Position numbers and translations under genes: made by a program
Shown: piece by piece, positions 24,501-33,422 of the stretch
Numbering within the stretch: position 1 is the stretch's first letter
Layout: each line of letters opens with the position of its first letter
From: Hexactinellida sp. DTS-2022
Lineage: Eukaryota > Porifera > Hexactinellida
Length of the DNA stretch: 64,000 nt
Direction of reading: 5' to 3'
NCBI GenBank assembly: GCA_028753945.1
Contig: JAPNXP010000008.1
Location: 4,340,001 to 4,404,000 of the forward strand
The notes under the pieces: model-generated
The model's database searches: none
What the model saw: the letters and a program-made list of their open reading frames with translations, nothing else
What the model was told of the DNA's origin: nothing

Positions 24501-27500
24501 CTTTGTACGTACGTATTTACAGGTTTAATTAAAATGCGTTATAGACAAAATATCCATTATTGTTATTCTAACTCGCATTCATAGATGAATAGAATATTAA
24601 TTACATATTAATTACGTAATATAATATAATAGGATATAATAGGATATAATAGGATATACGTATATAATAGGATATAATAGGATATAATAGGATATAATAG
24701 GATATACGTATATAATATGGACTTACTACGTCAGAGAAAGCTTTATCCCAGAACATTGTTCCCTCAGCACTGCTTAACTGACTCCCGTGTACAACTACTG
24801 CTACTGGCAAGCTTATTGTCTATAAATATAACGCGATAATATAAGGAAATAATGGAGTACAGTCAGGTTATATGTGAATAATAAATGGACCAAAAAAGTG
24901 AATTAACTTAATACAAACATACAGTCAACTCTCGTTATAACGAAGTGCTTGGGACCTATAAATTCCTTCTTTATATCCGGATATTCGTTATAAACTGATA
25001 GTAATTAATACATTCGTGCTCTGGGGGAATTCTCAATTTCGTTATAAGCGGGTATTACGTTATATCCGACTTCGTTATAACGGGAGTTGACTGTTAAATT
25101 GGGATCATAAACTTGTTCATAATAAACTGATTTCATATTAATCCGACGATGATTTGTTCACAATAAGCAGACCTGACTGCATTCATCATATAAACCGAAC
25201 TCACAGAAACGTGGAAGTACACATCGCTTCCCGGAAGTACGATGTTTGACCTGAGTAGGATGGCACACTTCTCATCTGTAACCGTCTGTGAATAGTTAGG
25301 AAATAAACTTATTTAGTTATACAATAGTGAATGGAAATATAAACAGACCTCTGAACCTTTCTTTTCCAATCGTTTTATATTCTTTACCGACTATGGATAA
25401 AGTAGATTAACAAACGCAAATAAGTATAGTAGACTCTCGTTAATAGGAACACCAAGGGACCATGGAAATATATTCGTATTAACCGGAGTCACTTGCATGC
25501 ATTTGTATAGGCTAGGGGAATTAACCTTGTACTTCTTAACCGATATTTCCCTTATCCGTGTTCCTATTAACGAGAGTATACAGTCATATTAACACTAACC
25601 ATATTACTGAATGTAGCACTAAGTATCTGAGAGCTGGGATTGTATTCCATTGCCTAAAAACACAATATATAATCCAAATCCTGGGATTAGCTAGGTATAC
25701 CTACTACATAAGATACCCTTGCTAATATTACAGTTATACGCACCCTTTTATTGTTGAGCATCTGACCACACGATATGTCATTCGCGCTGCTAAAAACGTA
25801 AGAAAAGAACAAACAGTTGTCTCAATACAATACATTACATTATGTCCTGTTGTATTGCATTAATACGGTACATACTTTGTTACAGGAATATACTATAGCA
25901 GTTGTGTAACAAGCTAAACTGTACTAAAGTAGAGCTCGGCTAATAACTGCATTCAGCAACTGAAATACAGTAGAATTCCCGTTATAACGAAGTCGGATAT
26001 AACAAAATAGCTGCTTATAACGAAATGGAGATTTCCCCCCAGAGCACTAAATGCATTAATTATTATCCGCTTATTACGAGCATCCGGATATAACGAAGTA
26101 ATTTACAAATCCCAAGCACTTCGTTATAACGAGAGTTGACTGTACAATATTTCGTCAATGTAAGGTAGGGATTAAAAATTATTATAAATAAATAAAGTTA
26201 GCTTTAAACTTACTGTAAAGTATCTGGATTAGCGACCAAACCTTTGGCTTGCTTTTCACTAAGAAATCAGAAATTAAATCTGAGCTTTGTATCCATGGTT
26301 AAGTATAAACTTACCTGATAATAGTAGCTATTACTTCAGGTGGATTCATGTGAATATTCAGTTTCCCTCCAACCATTAGTCTACAGAATTCCATTTAATA
26401 ATAATACAGTAGAACCTCGTTAATACGTACGTACACCAAGGGACCGTCTAAATATGTACTAATCCGAAATTCGTATTAACCAATGTCATTTGTATTGAAA
26501 AGGCTTTGAAGGGGACTCAAATATTGTACGTATTAACCTGAATTTCTTATTAGCGAGCACTATGGATTATTCGTACCTAACTGTGGATGAAAATCTTGTG
26601 TTTGTTTTGAGCACTTGAGGTGGTTGTTTCTCTACCACGAATGAGCTGCAAAATATCAAATAAATTAGCATAATTTAAATAATTTGTTTACAACAACAAA
26701 TTGTTTACTTTCTCAAGAGGAACACAATCAAGTTGTCAACAGTTTGGTTGTAATCATCCGGAATTTCTGTTCCATTCATGGGCAATTGACTCTTCAGTCT
26801 ATAATACTAAACAACAAATAATAATAATAAAATATTATCGAATTATTTCTATAACGGCCAACACCTTTTCTATTGCAAATTGAAAGGCATTGGCAAGGCC
26901 ATTTGTTAACATAAAAATTCAATTTTCAAAGCCAAGTTATATTTTGAAAAAAGTTGTTGGCCGATTTCCAAATAATAATCCTTGTTAGCCAATATACAAG
27001 TAAGCCCTATCATTAAACTTTCCAAAATTTACCATACGTATTTACTCGATTAGTAGACTATGAGAATCGAGTTAATACTGTAACCTGGTCTAGAAATATA
27101 CGGTCTACACCTAGGTCATAATACCGTTATTAGCAGAGTGTATCTTACTTGTTTAATGAACTGCTTGTTCCTCCATAGGAGCTCCGCTAGCGTCTCGAAC
27201 CAGCCTTGCAGCACCACGAGCAGGTCGTCAGCTGGAGGGGAGGTGTCGAGTCCCAGAGATTGGTTCTGTATCCGCTTCCAACTGACCAGCTCCTCGCTGA
27301 CTACCAGGTTAATTATGTTGCCCAGGTCAGACAGGAGCATGTGGAACTGCTGGGTTATGTTCTACAGATGCAGTGTATTCGTAGGATCACCGAACTGGTG
27401 TTATTGGTAATATTTATTAACCTAATAGCAAGGGACCGTCAAATGCGTTTGTATTATCTGGAATTCGTATCAACCAATATCATTTGTATTGATAAGGCTT

Positions 27501-30500
27501 TGAAGGGGACTGAAATCGTGTTCGTATCAACAGGAATTTCGTATTAACTAGGCTCTACGTATATTACAGTAGAATTGGCTTAATATAGCCATCGGTTAAT
27601 TAGGTCAACATTTCACTGGATTTACGGGAAGAATTTGGTTCGCAATATTTTCGGTTAATTGGGTCAAACTACCCTCGGACCAAAGTGACCCAATTAAGCG
27701 GAGTCGAGTGTACATTGTAACATATAACATTAAATGGTTTGAAATTAAATAATTGCTTAGCAAATGAGTGACAAAGTAAAATTTAAAATTTTGCATTCCT
27801 CGAATAATAACTTTGCACTCATTTCCTGGAATAAATACAAGCCAGGTGTCGTAAGGCTGATTAGTAGATCGGTTCATTTTAATGATACTCAATCAGTAAA
27901 GTTGTGTTGACACAGATATCACAAATAGCTATAATTCCTATAATTTATAAGTGAGTGGAGTTTAATTAGAATTTCCAAACAATTTAATGATGCAAGATTT
28001 GTTAACATTATTGTGTAGATAACTAACGATTCTATTTTGCTGCAAAGCTTCAACTTCTTTGTTTAGTGCCAACTCTGTTTCCTGTAGTTTCAGTCGGAGT
28101 GCTTGTACCTACAAACATAGTGTTATATTCCGATATTCATATGGTAAGTTGCAGGCAATTGTGAATGAGACAAATGGGACAGCTAATTGAAAAGTATTAA
28201 AATTATGCATTCGAATCCAATTGGTCTATTCGCGAATTGAACTTACAGTGGATGCCGGTATTAAGAAAATCGTCGGGAACTGCATATAATATTCTTATAA
28301 CAGGCATAAATTATATAGGGGTATATATGGCAACAATTTTCCAGTAGAACGTTCTTATAACCGTCATGTTCCGGTGATCTTATATTCTTATATCCGGTAT
28401 CTACTGTATTCTAATTTCTCAATGGGTTGCAACGGTTGTATTTAATGTAATTATTAACTAACCACTTGAGGGTTGACTGGATGTTGTGAGTGATGAGTCA
28501 CCATAGCTAAACAGGGATTATTAATATTATACATTCAAATAAAACAAATGATTTTTGTCCAGAATTTATTGAGGAACTGGTAAGAATTAAAGGCTTGAAA
28601 TTTGGTAGGGGGGTTGGGAATACTGTAACTAGTAACTAGTTTAAATATCTAGGAAATATATTAACATCTTCACTGCAAAAAGGTGACAAACCATCTAGAT
28701 AATTAGAGATTATTAGCACTAATTATAGTACAGCAATATTCGTATAATTAATATGATTAAGTAAATATGCAGAAATAATTATTATCAATTTGTTGATTAA
28801 TAGCTCAATTAAGAAGGAATTTTATTCCCATATAAGTACATATGTATTACCTTGTAGCTTGTGACTCTCGTTAATATGAATAATGAAATACTCTTGTTGG
28901 TGTTCCAAACTTTTCAGAAGATTCTCTGCTTCCTAAGGGAGATTAATTATATTTTGAAATTTGTGTTTTACTTTTATTAATAGAGTTTATTTAAAATAAT
29001 AAATTCAGGCACTGATAAAGGCCATTTTCTTACAGTTTATTAAATTGACCTTTAGAAATTAAGCCTGGCTCTTTTACTATTAGAACTGATATACTCTTTA
29101 TAATCCTACTTACATGCGTCATGACACATATCTTCTGTATGGACTGTGCTATATTGTCGTGTGAGTTGGATCCGGTTATCTGGGAGCCTGGGGGGGAGTG
29201 CACCAGTTTGGAAGGATCCGGGGAGTTCGTGCTGTGGTGCGAGGCAGCGGGGCTGGGCTGGGGACTCATGTTTCCTCCCTACACACAGATAGCTTTATAA
29301 TACACACAAATAGCTATAATCACACAACTAGCTATAATACACACAACTAGCTATAATACAGCTATACAGACAGATAGATACAATATAATACAGCTATACA
29401 CTCCCTACAGTACAGATACAATACAGTTATATACAGTAGAGTCTCGTTAGTATAGTCAGATTCTTACACGTACATTCAAGGGACCATAACAAAAAATAGA
29501 TACAGTACAGCAAATAGATACAGTAGACTCCCGTTAGTAAGAGTCAGGGTATTTATTGTGAAAATTCAATAGACCATAAATTGTGTTTATAATAGCGACT
29601 TCATGATAAGCGAACTCAACTTAATACAAACCCTATGAAAGTTGTTAGTTGGGACCATAGGGCTTGTTCATAATAAAGTATTCATTTTAAGCAGACGAAA
29701 AATTGTTCACAATAAGCAGGCAGACCTGACTGTATACGGATAGGGGAAATATCGGTTAAGGAATACAAGCGTTATGTAACGTTTGAACGGCCCCTTCTTT
29801 AATGAATGGTATAAAACATGTACGTACATAGACTCGTTAATACGAATACGAAAAAGGCGAACAAGGTTTAATTCCCCTAGTCTATACAAATGCATGCAAG
29901 TGACTCCGTTTAATACGAATTTCCGGATAATACGAACAGATTTCGACGGTCCCCTGGTCTTTGTATTAACGAGAGTCTATTGTATTTACACATAATAAAT
30001 GGAATGTAAAGTGTCTTCTAAATTGGATAATAGATAATACAAGTAATGCAATAACAATATGCGAAGTGGAATCAACAATACTAAAGTATGTACTCTCTTG
30101 ATTTGAATGTGTAGTTATCGTGTTAAGAGCATTTCAAGCAGATTCAATACAGATAAATTTAGCTATTAATCAGGTCAGTGTATTGTAATGTAGCACATTG
30201 TTACGAAAAGCAATTGAGTAGAGCAAAGTAGAAAATCCATCCATTTGACACCCATTAGTCGTTGATAAAAAGCAAAATTATATTTTTATCTGAAGCACAT
30301 TAACAGAAACATTCAATTAATGGATTGGTTAATTGCAACAGTTAGGTTTGTAAAGAAATTAATTTGTAATTATTCTCTGTAAAGATTGCCGAAAATGCGA
30401 TTTTTAGACAAGTCAAAAAGTAATTCTTTGTTTCAATTCAAAATAGTACAACATTCAACAAAATATAGATAATTGAGACGTACAAAACATTTGACCATCT

Positions 30501-33050
30501 ATGTAGGCAACTTTCAAAACTGAAACACTACTGAAACTTTCCGGTATATTTAATCACGAATAACTTATTTAAAAATTGATAACAAAAAGAATTTATCTCT
30601 CAAATCTTTAGTGATTAATTAATTAAATAAAAATACAATTTAATCATTGTAATACGGCCGTTTATATAAACTATATTAGCTCCTGGTTTATTGTCCGTCA
30701 ATGAAATGAGTGTATTATCTAGGAAATTATGAGCTAACAAACTTAGCTAATTATCAGAAATCCATGCAATAACATTATCTGTATTCCTACAAATACAAGG
30801 AATAAACTGACCTGATAATCCTTGAGGAATTGTCTCTCGGTTTTGAGAATACTCTGCATTTGTTCTACTAAGTTGAATGGATTTGAATCGAAATTCGCCT
30901 AACCAAGTTGAGTAAATAAATTAATGTATCGAATTGACTACAGTATACTGTAACTAATACAAATACGCTTAAATACTTAATCGATTTAAAGTTTTTATTA
31001 TGAGTAAGCCTACAAACTAACTAATAAGGAAGTGGTGGACATTTTTTAAAAACAGTTCAGCAAAAATATTATTCGTCCACCTAACCACATATAAATCCCA
31101 ATATTAATATGTATAAGCGAAGGTAATAATTCCAATTGAAAGGTGTTAAAACGTCCGTAACACACAACAAACAGCTGTAAATAATTGATACAATCAAGAT
31201 AACTGTCTATGGAATTGCTGAGTTAATATACGTATATATTATATACTCGATTGAATACTGATTGATTATTTGGATGCATACATTACCACATTCATAGAAC
31301 TTAAAGGGTATCACGAAATTACAGCTATAAGAGTCTCCAAATAAAGTATAGGCTACTGACAAGGTATCATGACATTTAACACTAGCAATATACGTACTAA
31401 CCTGCACTTTATCGAGTATATCTTCCCACTTCATTTTCTCTGTAAAGTCTAACATGTGCTATAGATAGGAAGAGATATTAACAACCCACAAAGCCCCAAT
31501 AAGTTATAGTGGTTACAAATTATTAATATTAAATATGTATCTACCATACAGTGGCCTTTAGGTCATCAATAATTACCAGAAATTTACTGATAATAAAAGG
31601 ACTTATCTTTTCAGTCAATAAATAAATAATCATGATTTATATGTTACATAGTTCCATTTCGTATAAGGTTTTTGTATAAATAAGTATTCAATTTAAATAC
31701 CCTTTAAGTTAATAACTAAGAATTATAATGACAAGTACATGTTAGCTGACTTTAATAAATTTGTACGTCTGTATTACCCATCATGTATGGTTGCTTTATC
31801 TGATCATTATAGTTTTAATTAAACAGAAATACCTTGAATTATGTCGGACAGTATTGTCTAGACATGTAAATTTAATGTGACAGATTGAACCAAATGGTAA
31901 GAGACTTAAGGCACATTAAATACATCAGTGCTAAAAAGCGAATTTAGGTCTGAATGAAACCTTACACAATTGTCAAAAACTTTATCAAACACTCAATTAA
32001 TCAATTTCAGCAATCAAACCCATTAAGAAGTTAACTGTAGGGTTGCTGTTTGTTGTGAGCTCTCTCTGTTTATTGTCGGTATAAGAGAGGGGAAGTTAAT
32101 GCATGGTTTGACCACTTGTAAGCATGGTAGCATAATACTCATATATTAACCCCATGACTATGTATACAGGTAAACCTCCCAAAGCGGCACCTCCGAGTAG
32201 CGGCAACCTCCGAGAAGCGGCACAAAATCATTCTCCCGATGGGTGCCGCTTTGGGAGGTTTACCTGTATTAGCATATGGAATGTTAAATAGGTTAGGGGG
32301 AATACTCACGTCTTTCACGGTGCTGAGTTGGTTAAGCATATCGCCATACAGCTGCTGAGCTTCTTGCATGTGTCCGGGGATTGACGGGTCAAGTTCATGC
32401 CTAATTAATACATAATTAATAGATATAGGACAGTAGTATACAGTCGTTATTTAGGGCAAGGGGTAGATTAATGGGAAGTGAATTACTTATACATCGGTTA
32501 ATACCTTTTAATTGTAATTCAGGCACTGGTAAAGGTTATTATTAACATCAAAAATTCACTTTGCGAAGCCGGGTTTTATATTGAAAGGTGTTGGGCGATA
32601 TAAATAAGCACACTAAACAAGATCGCTCTATTTATTCTTAGAAGAGTTAAGTCAGTTCCTCTAATGGTAAGTTCGCGTGACTAAATAGCACTATTGTTAC
32701 TCTACAATATACTTACAGTAGACTCTCGTTAATACGAATACCAGGGGACCGTCGAAATTTATTCGTATTGTTCGGAATTTAGTATTAACCGGAGTCACTT
32801 GCATGCATTTGTATAGGCTAGGGGAATTAAACCTTGTACTCCTTAACCGATATTTCCCTTATCCGTAACGAGAGTCTACTGTATTAATACAAATAAGAAC
32901 GTACCATCTCTGACTCTCGATCCATTCAGCCAGCTGGTCTCTGATTTCAATCGGGAAATGTTTGCCGTAGAGTCCCCGGACGCTATTTAGGATTCTTTGG
33001 TCGTTAATACTCTTAACGCTCTGCCAGAGAGACCCAGGAGGCATTCCCAT
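15575..33050 (-). CDS. STAT: STAT transcription factor, STAT5-like
   Basis: Exons on the minus strand: 33050-32905, 32400-32310, 31458-31402, 30898-30812, 29278-29114, 28932-28851, 28506-28463, 28108-28028, 27361-27149, 26806-26709, 26645-26577, 26380-26315, 26258-26214, 25789-25744, 25653-25600, 25390-25349, 25285-25205, 24819-24727, 22327-22180, 19484-19423, 18917-18805, 18488-18352, 18003-17934, 17869-17775, 17528-17435, 15806-15575. All phases agree: 836 residues. N-domain LYGKHFPIEIRDQLAEWIES; coiled coil with QEYFIIHINES and ELVSWKR; DNA-binding part with VEKQPPQVLK, MVGGKLNIHMNPP and LPVAVVVHGSQ; linker; SH2 with GTFLLRFSETETGGI; KYYSPP; then PLDYVTTSMK, whose Tyr739 sits at the STAT5 phosphotyrosine position. 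The tail is Ser-rich then acidic (PDEFDADEVDMIL), a likely transactivation domain. Exons at 19484 and 15806 are the least certain. Four other genes lie in its introns. Confidence 0.9.
15900..15957. repeat. minimal D-family MITE (58 bp)
   Basis: cagtagatgccggatataag ... ataaccggcattcactg with gcagttcccgacgatgtt in between, almost only the two ends. It lies in the last STAT intron next to a C fragment (15960-16080). Confidence 0.65.
16170..16326. repeat. A-family MITE
   Basis: Ends cagtagactctgttaatacg and cgtattaacgagagtctactg, TA-flanked, in the last STAT intron. Confidence 0.7.
16378..16562. repeat. B-family MITE just upstream of the DUSP19-like start codon
   Basis: Ends cagtcaactccgcttaattt and tattaagcggagttgactg, TA-flanked. 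The DUSP ATG is 38 bases beyond its right end, so the element overlaps the place where that gene's promoter or 5' UTR must be. Confidence 0.75.
16601..17215 (+). CDS. DUSP19: DUSP19-like dual-specificity phosphatase, nested antisense in STAT
   Basis: Single-exon ORF, 204 residues, close to vertebrate DUSP19 (about 217). The N-terminal part (MASFLGDIKKFDAKRLSS ... TTRTGEVFVE) matches DUSP19 rather than other small DUSPs, and DLTPDLNVGVL precedes the catalytic domain. HCNAGRSRS gives Cys148 and Arg154 of the C-x5-R signature, and Asp116 in CYDTPE is the likely general acid. GFIAQLDEYQ is the usual end. DUSP19 proteins dephosphorylate, or scaffold, the MKK-JNK branch. It lies wholly inside the last STAT intron on the opposite strand. 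A B element ends 38 bases before its ATG and an F element starts at its stop codon. Confidence 0.9.
   Translation: MASFLGDIKKFDAKRLSSVETVVTTRTGEVFVEKRHADGQISLQKREGENAGFVIDLTPDLNVGVLLEDRLFVSSQDVPRDLQLLKQYRITHVLNLCSHVSFHNDVITFLAVVCYDTPEFKITDFFPKCFAFIDAALSVGGTRLLIHCNAGRSRSVTVGLAFLMYSQGVKWRESLDRLKQTRPQANPNEGFIAQLDEYQRELKL
17216..17375. repeat. F-family MITE abutting the DUSP stop codon
   Basis: Starts ctatagttaaaccagttttt and ends with ataaaccggattcgagtctcgactg, with agttagaataaac repeats inside. The same family forms a much longer copy at 60899-61388. It probably supplies the DUSP 3' UTR; an aataaa lies at about 17257. Confidence 0.6.
17557..17746. repeat. E-family MITE
   Basis: Ends cagtcaagtctgcttattgg and tataataacctgactg, with the diagnostic gaacaagccctatggtcc and catagggtttgtatt inside. 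It occupies most of the intron between the STAT exons ending at 17775 and starting at 17528. Confidence 0.7.
18051..18208. repeat. A-family MITE
   Basis: Starts cagtagaacttcgttagtac with ggttaatacgaacactattt, aaagccttttcattacaaat and a closing cgtactaacgaagtta. STAT intron. Confidence 0.6.
18707..18772. repeat. 23-bp tandem repeat, three copies
   Basis: The unit gaagttgtgtgtaatacctt is repeated three times with one or two changes, in the STAT intron between the exons ending 18805 and starting 18488. It looks like simple tandem duplication. Confidence 0.7.
18957..19116. repeat. A-family MITE
   Basis: ttagactctcgttagtacgt ... cgagaatctactg, with the central tgcatacatttgtatgggct. STAT intron. 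Confidence 0.55.
19605..19746. repeat. C-family MITE
   Basis: Ends ctgtagaactctcgttataacg and ttcgttataacgggagttcacttg. In the STAT intron that also houses the ABHD16 gene. Confidence 0.65.
20108..21580 (-). CDS. ABHD16A: ABHD16-like phosphatidylserine lipase, intronless and nested in STAT
   Basis: 490-residue single ORF. N-terminal CLRGPRLYYSY and two or three hydrophobic segments (about 48-85) match ABHD16A/BAT5, an ER membrane lipase that turns phosphatidylserine into lysophosphatidylserine. GRFRNPVYRKF precedes the hydrolase fold; ALGWNHCGYGYSSGSP is the oxyanion region; ILHGNSIGGFT puts the nucleophile at Ser293; Asp in RKTGDTLM and His in GPHSALINF are candidate triad members. It lies in the STAT intron between exons 22327-22180 and 19484-19423, on the same strand, so it needs its own promoter. 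Its absence of introns contrasts with its host. GC content is clearly higher than in the flanking intron. Confidence 0.92.
   Translation of the reverse strand: MMSVVKWYVACLRGPRLYYSYLDGKMSEYIPNTTEARSDRFIRIFSRFWTLIFLSFLPICLLVPFGGFLIPPFFLALFFLYLSRGAGRFRNPVYRKFVIDLKLDIRQCLEQGRYHSTKYFDFDITVLPPLFHQKQSRLTPNIPKPSTHPFDTCLASVLSCFVYPGSVRFSAYRSSYDLSAARHNIITNFNGLRARLQCNSSQIIDTIYAKPRYIAPNLLAISCVGNLSYLELGGMNLWLGRGTAALGWNHCGYGYSSGSPTGRQEKEAIITVVSYAVQVLGYPLENIILHGNSIGGFTACYAAAAYPNIHGLLLEATFDDITNLVPALVPCCLPYSLVKSALRYCYDLNIGFYLKQYKGPVTLVRKTGDTLMRSEADEVGTNRSNYLLLDLIKQRYGTVFASDYSLESVRIWLGVEDDLRCQIEKELDRVKCANHLENFDLSRLEGLSDAVKQELAVFIASQFMKNQKGPHSALINFDFIQPPEHIPWND
22374..22530. repeat. D-family MITE
   Basis: cagtggatgccggttataag ... 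cttatatccgacatctactg, TA-flanked, starting about 45 bases upstream (minus-strand sense) of the STAT exon at 22327-22180. Confidence 0.7.
22688..22770. repeat. short A-family MITE
   Basis: cagtagactcttgttaatat ... ttactaacgaggttctactg, about 83 bases, with an internal ttgtattaaccgtgtt. STAT intron. Confidence 0.65.
22877..23154 (-). CDS. 3' coding exon of a single-pass membrane protein with a PPPY tail, nested in STAT
   Basis: The open frame from an acceptor at 23155-23156 to the stop at 22877 gives 91 residues: NPNPNQPEITKF, a hydrophobic segment (FIILSAPLCVVICIVIITPSAM), Cys pairs (YACHKCYLARKRR) and a tail with IVPPPYSELD. A transmembrane helix followed by Cys residues, basic residues and PPPY is the layout of the WBP1/VOPP1/Shisa-type group, whose PPxY motifs bind WW domains. 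The 5' exon or exons are not identified; the frame just upstream (CAVCNTKSLHFWDE, to about 23325) is a candidate but does not join simply. It lies in the 2.4-kb STAT intron between exons 24819-24727 and 22327-22180. Confidence 0.4.
23300..23400. repeat. truncated H-family repeat
   Basis: acagccatttgtaaatacgc and cacaaattaatgttactcct followed by tgggtaattccttgg: the two flanks of H with the middle lost. Confidence 0.5.
23891..24382 (-). CDS. unrecognised 163-residue protein, intronless, nested in STAT
   Basis: ATG context aaaATGTCG, ORF open for 163 codons in AT-rich surroundings. I recognise no domain. The N-terminal third is mixed (DISAASEEDTTLDMCLLISNL), the middle is acidic and aromatic (FDVEFDIGFLSDEEFDDAFVFE), and residues 110-140 are strongly basic (RSKRLTRTRSFFNRLF, INKRRRRIARNLHKKL), which could act as a nuclear localisation or nucleic-acid-binding segment. 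No signal peptide or membrane helix. Codon use looks like the neighbouring genes. It lies in the same STAT intron as the PPPY protein, on the same strand. It could be a lineage-specific gene or a chance ORF; length and composition favour a gene. Confidence 0.5.
   Translation of the reverse strand: MSTVIFLQNDISAASEEDTTLDMCLLISNLVDNEREKSLREIDFNPFTALLYAPQNPIVCPDKQSVSSFNSSNYDSISNFDVEFDIGFLSDEEFDDAFVFERDTLPLSRSKRLTRTRSFFNRLFSSIINKRRRRIARNLHKKLTKGISCPLENATFVNDYLCD
24620..24717. repeat. (aggatataat)n tandem repeat
   Basis: Eight or so copies of a 10-bp unit with interspersed acgtat, ending 8 bases from the donor of the STAT exon 24819-24727. Confidence 0.75.
24922..25093. repeat. C-family MITE
   Basis: Ends cagtcaactctcgttataac and ttcgttataacgggagttgactg, TA at the left. 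STAT intron; the next exon lies about 110 bases away. Confidence 0.75.
25427..25583. repeat. A-family MITE
   Basis: tagtagactctcgttaatag ... tcctattaacgagagtatac. It fills most of the short intron between STAT exons 25653-25600 and 25390-25349. Confidence 0.65.
25969..26142. repeat. C-family MITE
   Basis: cagtagaattcccgttataac ... cgttataacgagagttgactg. STAT intron. Confidence 0.7.
26407..26566. repeat. A-family MITE, right end decayed
   Basis: cagtagaacctcgttaatac at the left, then attaaccaatgtcatttgta and aggctttgaaggggactcaa. It fills the intron between STAT exons 26645-26577 and 26380-26315. Confidence 0.6.
26853..26990. repeat. G-family MITE
   Basis: ataacggccaacaccttttc ... aaaaagttgttggccgattt with aaaggcattggcaag inside. 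It abuts the STAT exon starting at 26806. Confidence 0.6.
27568..27712. repeat. B-family MITE beside an A fragment
   Basis: cagtagaattggcttaatat ... acccaattaagcggagtcgagtg. An A fragment lies at 27428-27556. STAT intron. Confidence 0.6.
28246..28408. repeat. D-family MITE
   Basis: cagtggatgccggtattaag ... tatatccggtatctactg with cgtcgggaactgcatataat inside. STAT intron. Confidence 0.65.
29290..29400. repeat. tandem repeat (acacaactagctataat)
   Basis: About four to five imperfect copies of an 18-22 bp unit directly upstream of the STAT exon beginning at 29278. Confidence 0.65.
29434..29985. repeat. cluster of A and E MITEs
   Basis: An A-like start (cagtagagtctcgttagtat), an E core (cataaattgtgttt, aaccctatgaaagttg, cagacctgactg to about 29734) and a further A copy ending cgagagtctattg. 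The borders overlap, so the cluster is a nested or recombined stack in a STAT intron. Confidence 0.5.
32167..32266. repeat. K-family MITE, 100 bp, near-perfect inverted ends
   Basis: The left end caggtaaacctcccaaagcg and its exact complement at the right form an inverted repeat of about 25 bases flanked by TA on both sides. Internal ctccgagtagcggcaac and ctccgagaagcggcac repeat the same agcggc motif. It lies 44 bases from the STAT exon 32400-32310. Confidence 0.8.
32487..32605. repeat. G-family MITE
   Basis: cttatacatcggttaatacc ... gaaaggtgttgggcgatata with tttgcgaagccgggtttta. STAT intron 1. Confidence 0.6.
32714..32881. repeat. A-family MITE
   Basis: cagtagactctcgttaatac ... cgtaacgagagtctactg. 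It ends about 20 bases from the first STAT donor (32904). Confidence 0.75.
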
Positions 33051-33422
33051 GTACCTATACGGTAGTTAGACGCGTAACAGCCGTTATACACCACTCAACT
33101 ATTCTATAAATAGGTGCTTACGTCATGTGTCTGTGGGGTAGCTATATAGCTAATTCGTAAAACAGTAAATCATAAAAATATATAGTCAGGTTCTTATATT
33201 ATGAACATTCAAGGGGCCAAAAATTGTGTTCATAATAGAGACTTCATAATAAGCGAACTCAACTTAACACAAACCCTATGTAAGTGAAGATTATTCACAA
33301 TAAACAGACCTGCCTGTAACAGTAAAAATTTTTAGATTTAACAGTAAATAAATGTGAAATTTACTCAGTGAAAGGCAAATTCAATGAATAAGTACAAATA
33401 TAAAAGCTAACTATTTTGCTGA
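33051..33422. promoter_or_regulatory. spacer upstream of STAT, downstream of POLB
   Basis: Holds a damaged E element (about 33183-33314). An acceptor-like ccgtatag precedes the STAT ATG by 4 bases, suggesting a 5' untranslated exon upstream. No other motif seen. Confidence 0.4.

Noticed and set aside
27138-27547. Two plus-strand frames of 90 and 113 codons
   Set aside because: Antisense of a STAT coiled-coil exon running into an A-type MITE.
27605-27892. 95-codon minus-strand frame between two STAT exons
   Set aside because: It runs into a B element, does not resemble STAT, and the exons on either side join without it in phase and without a gap.
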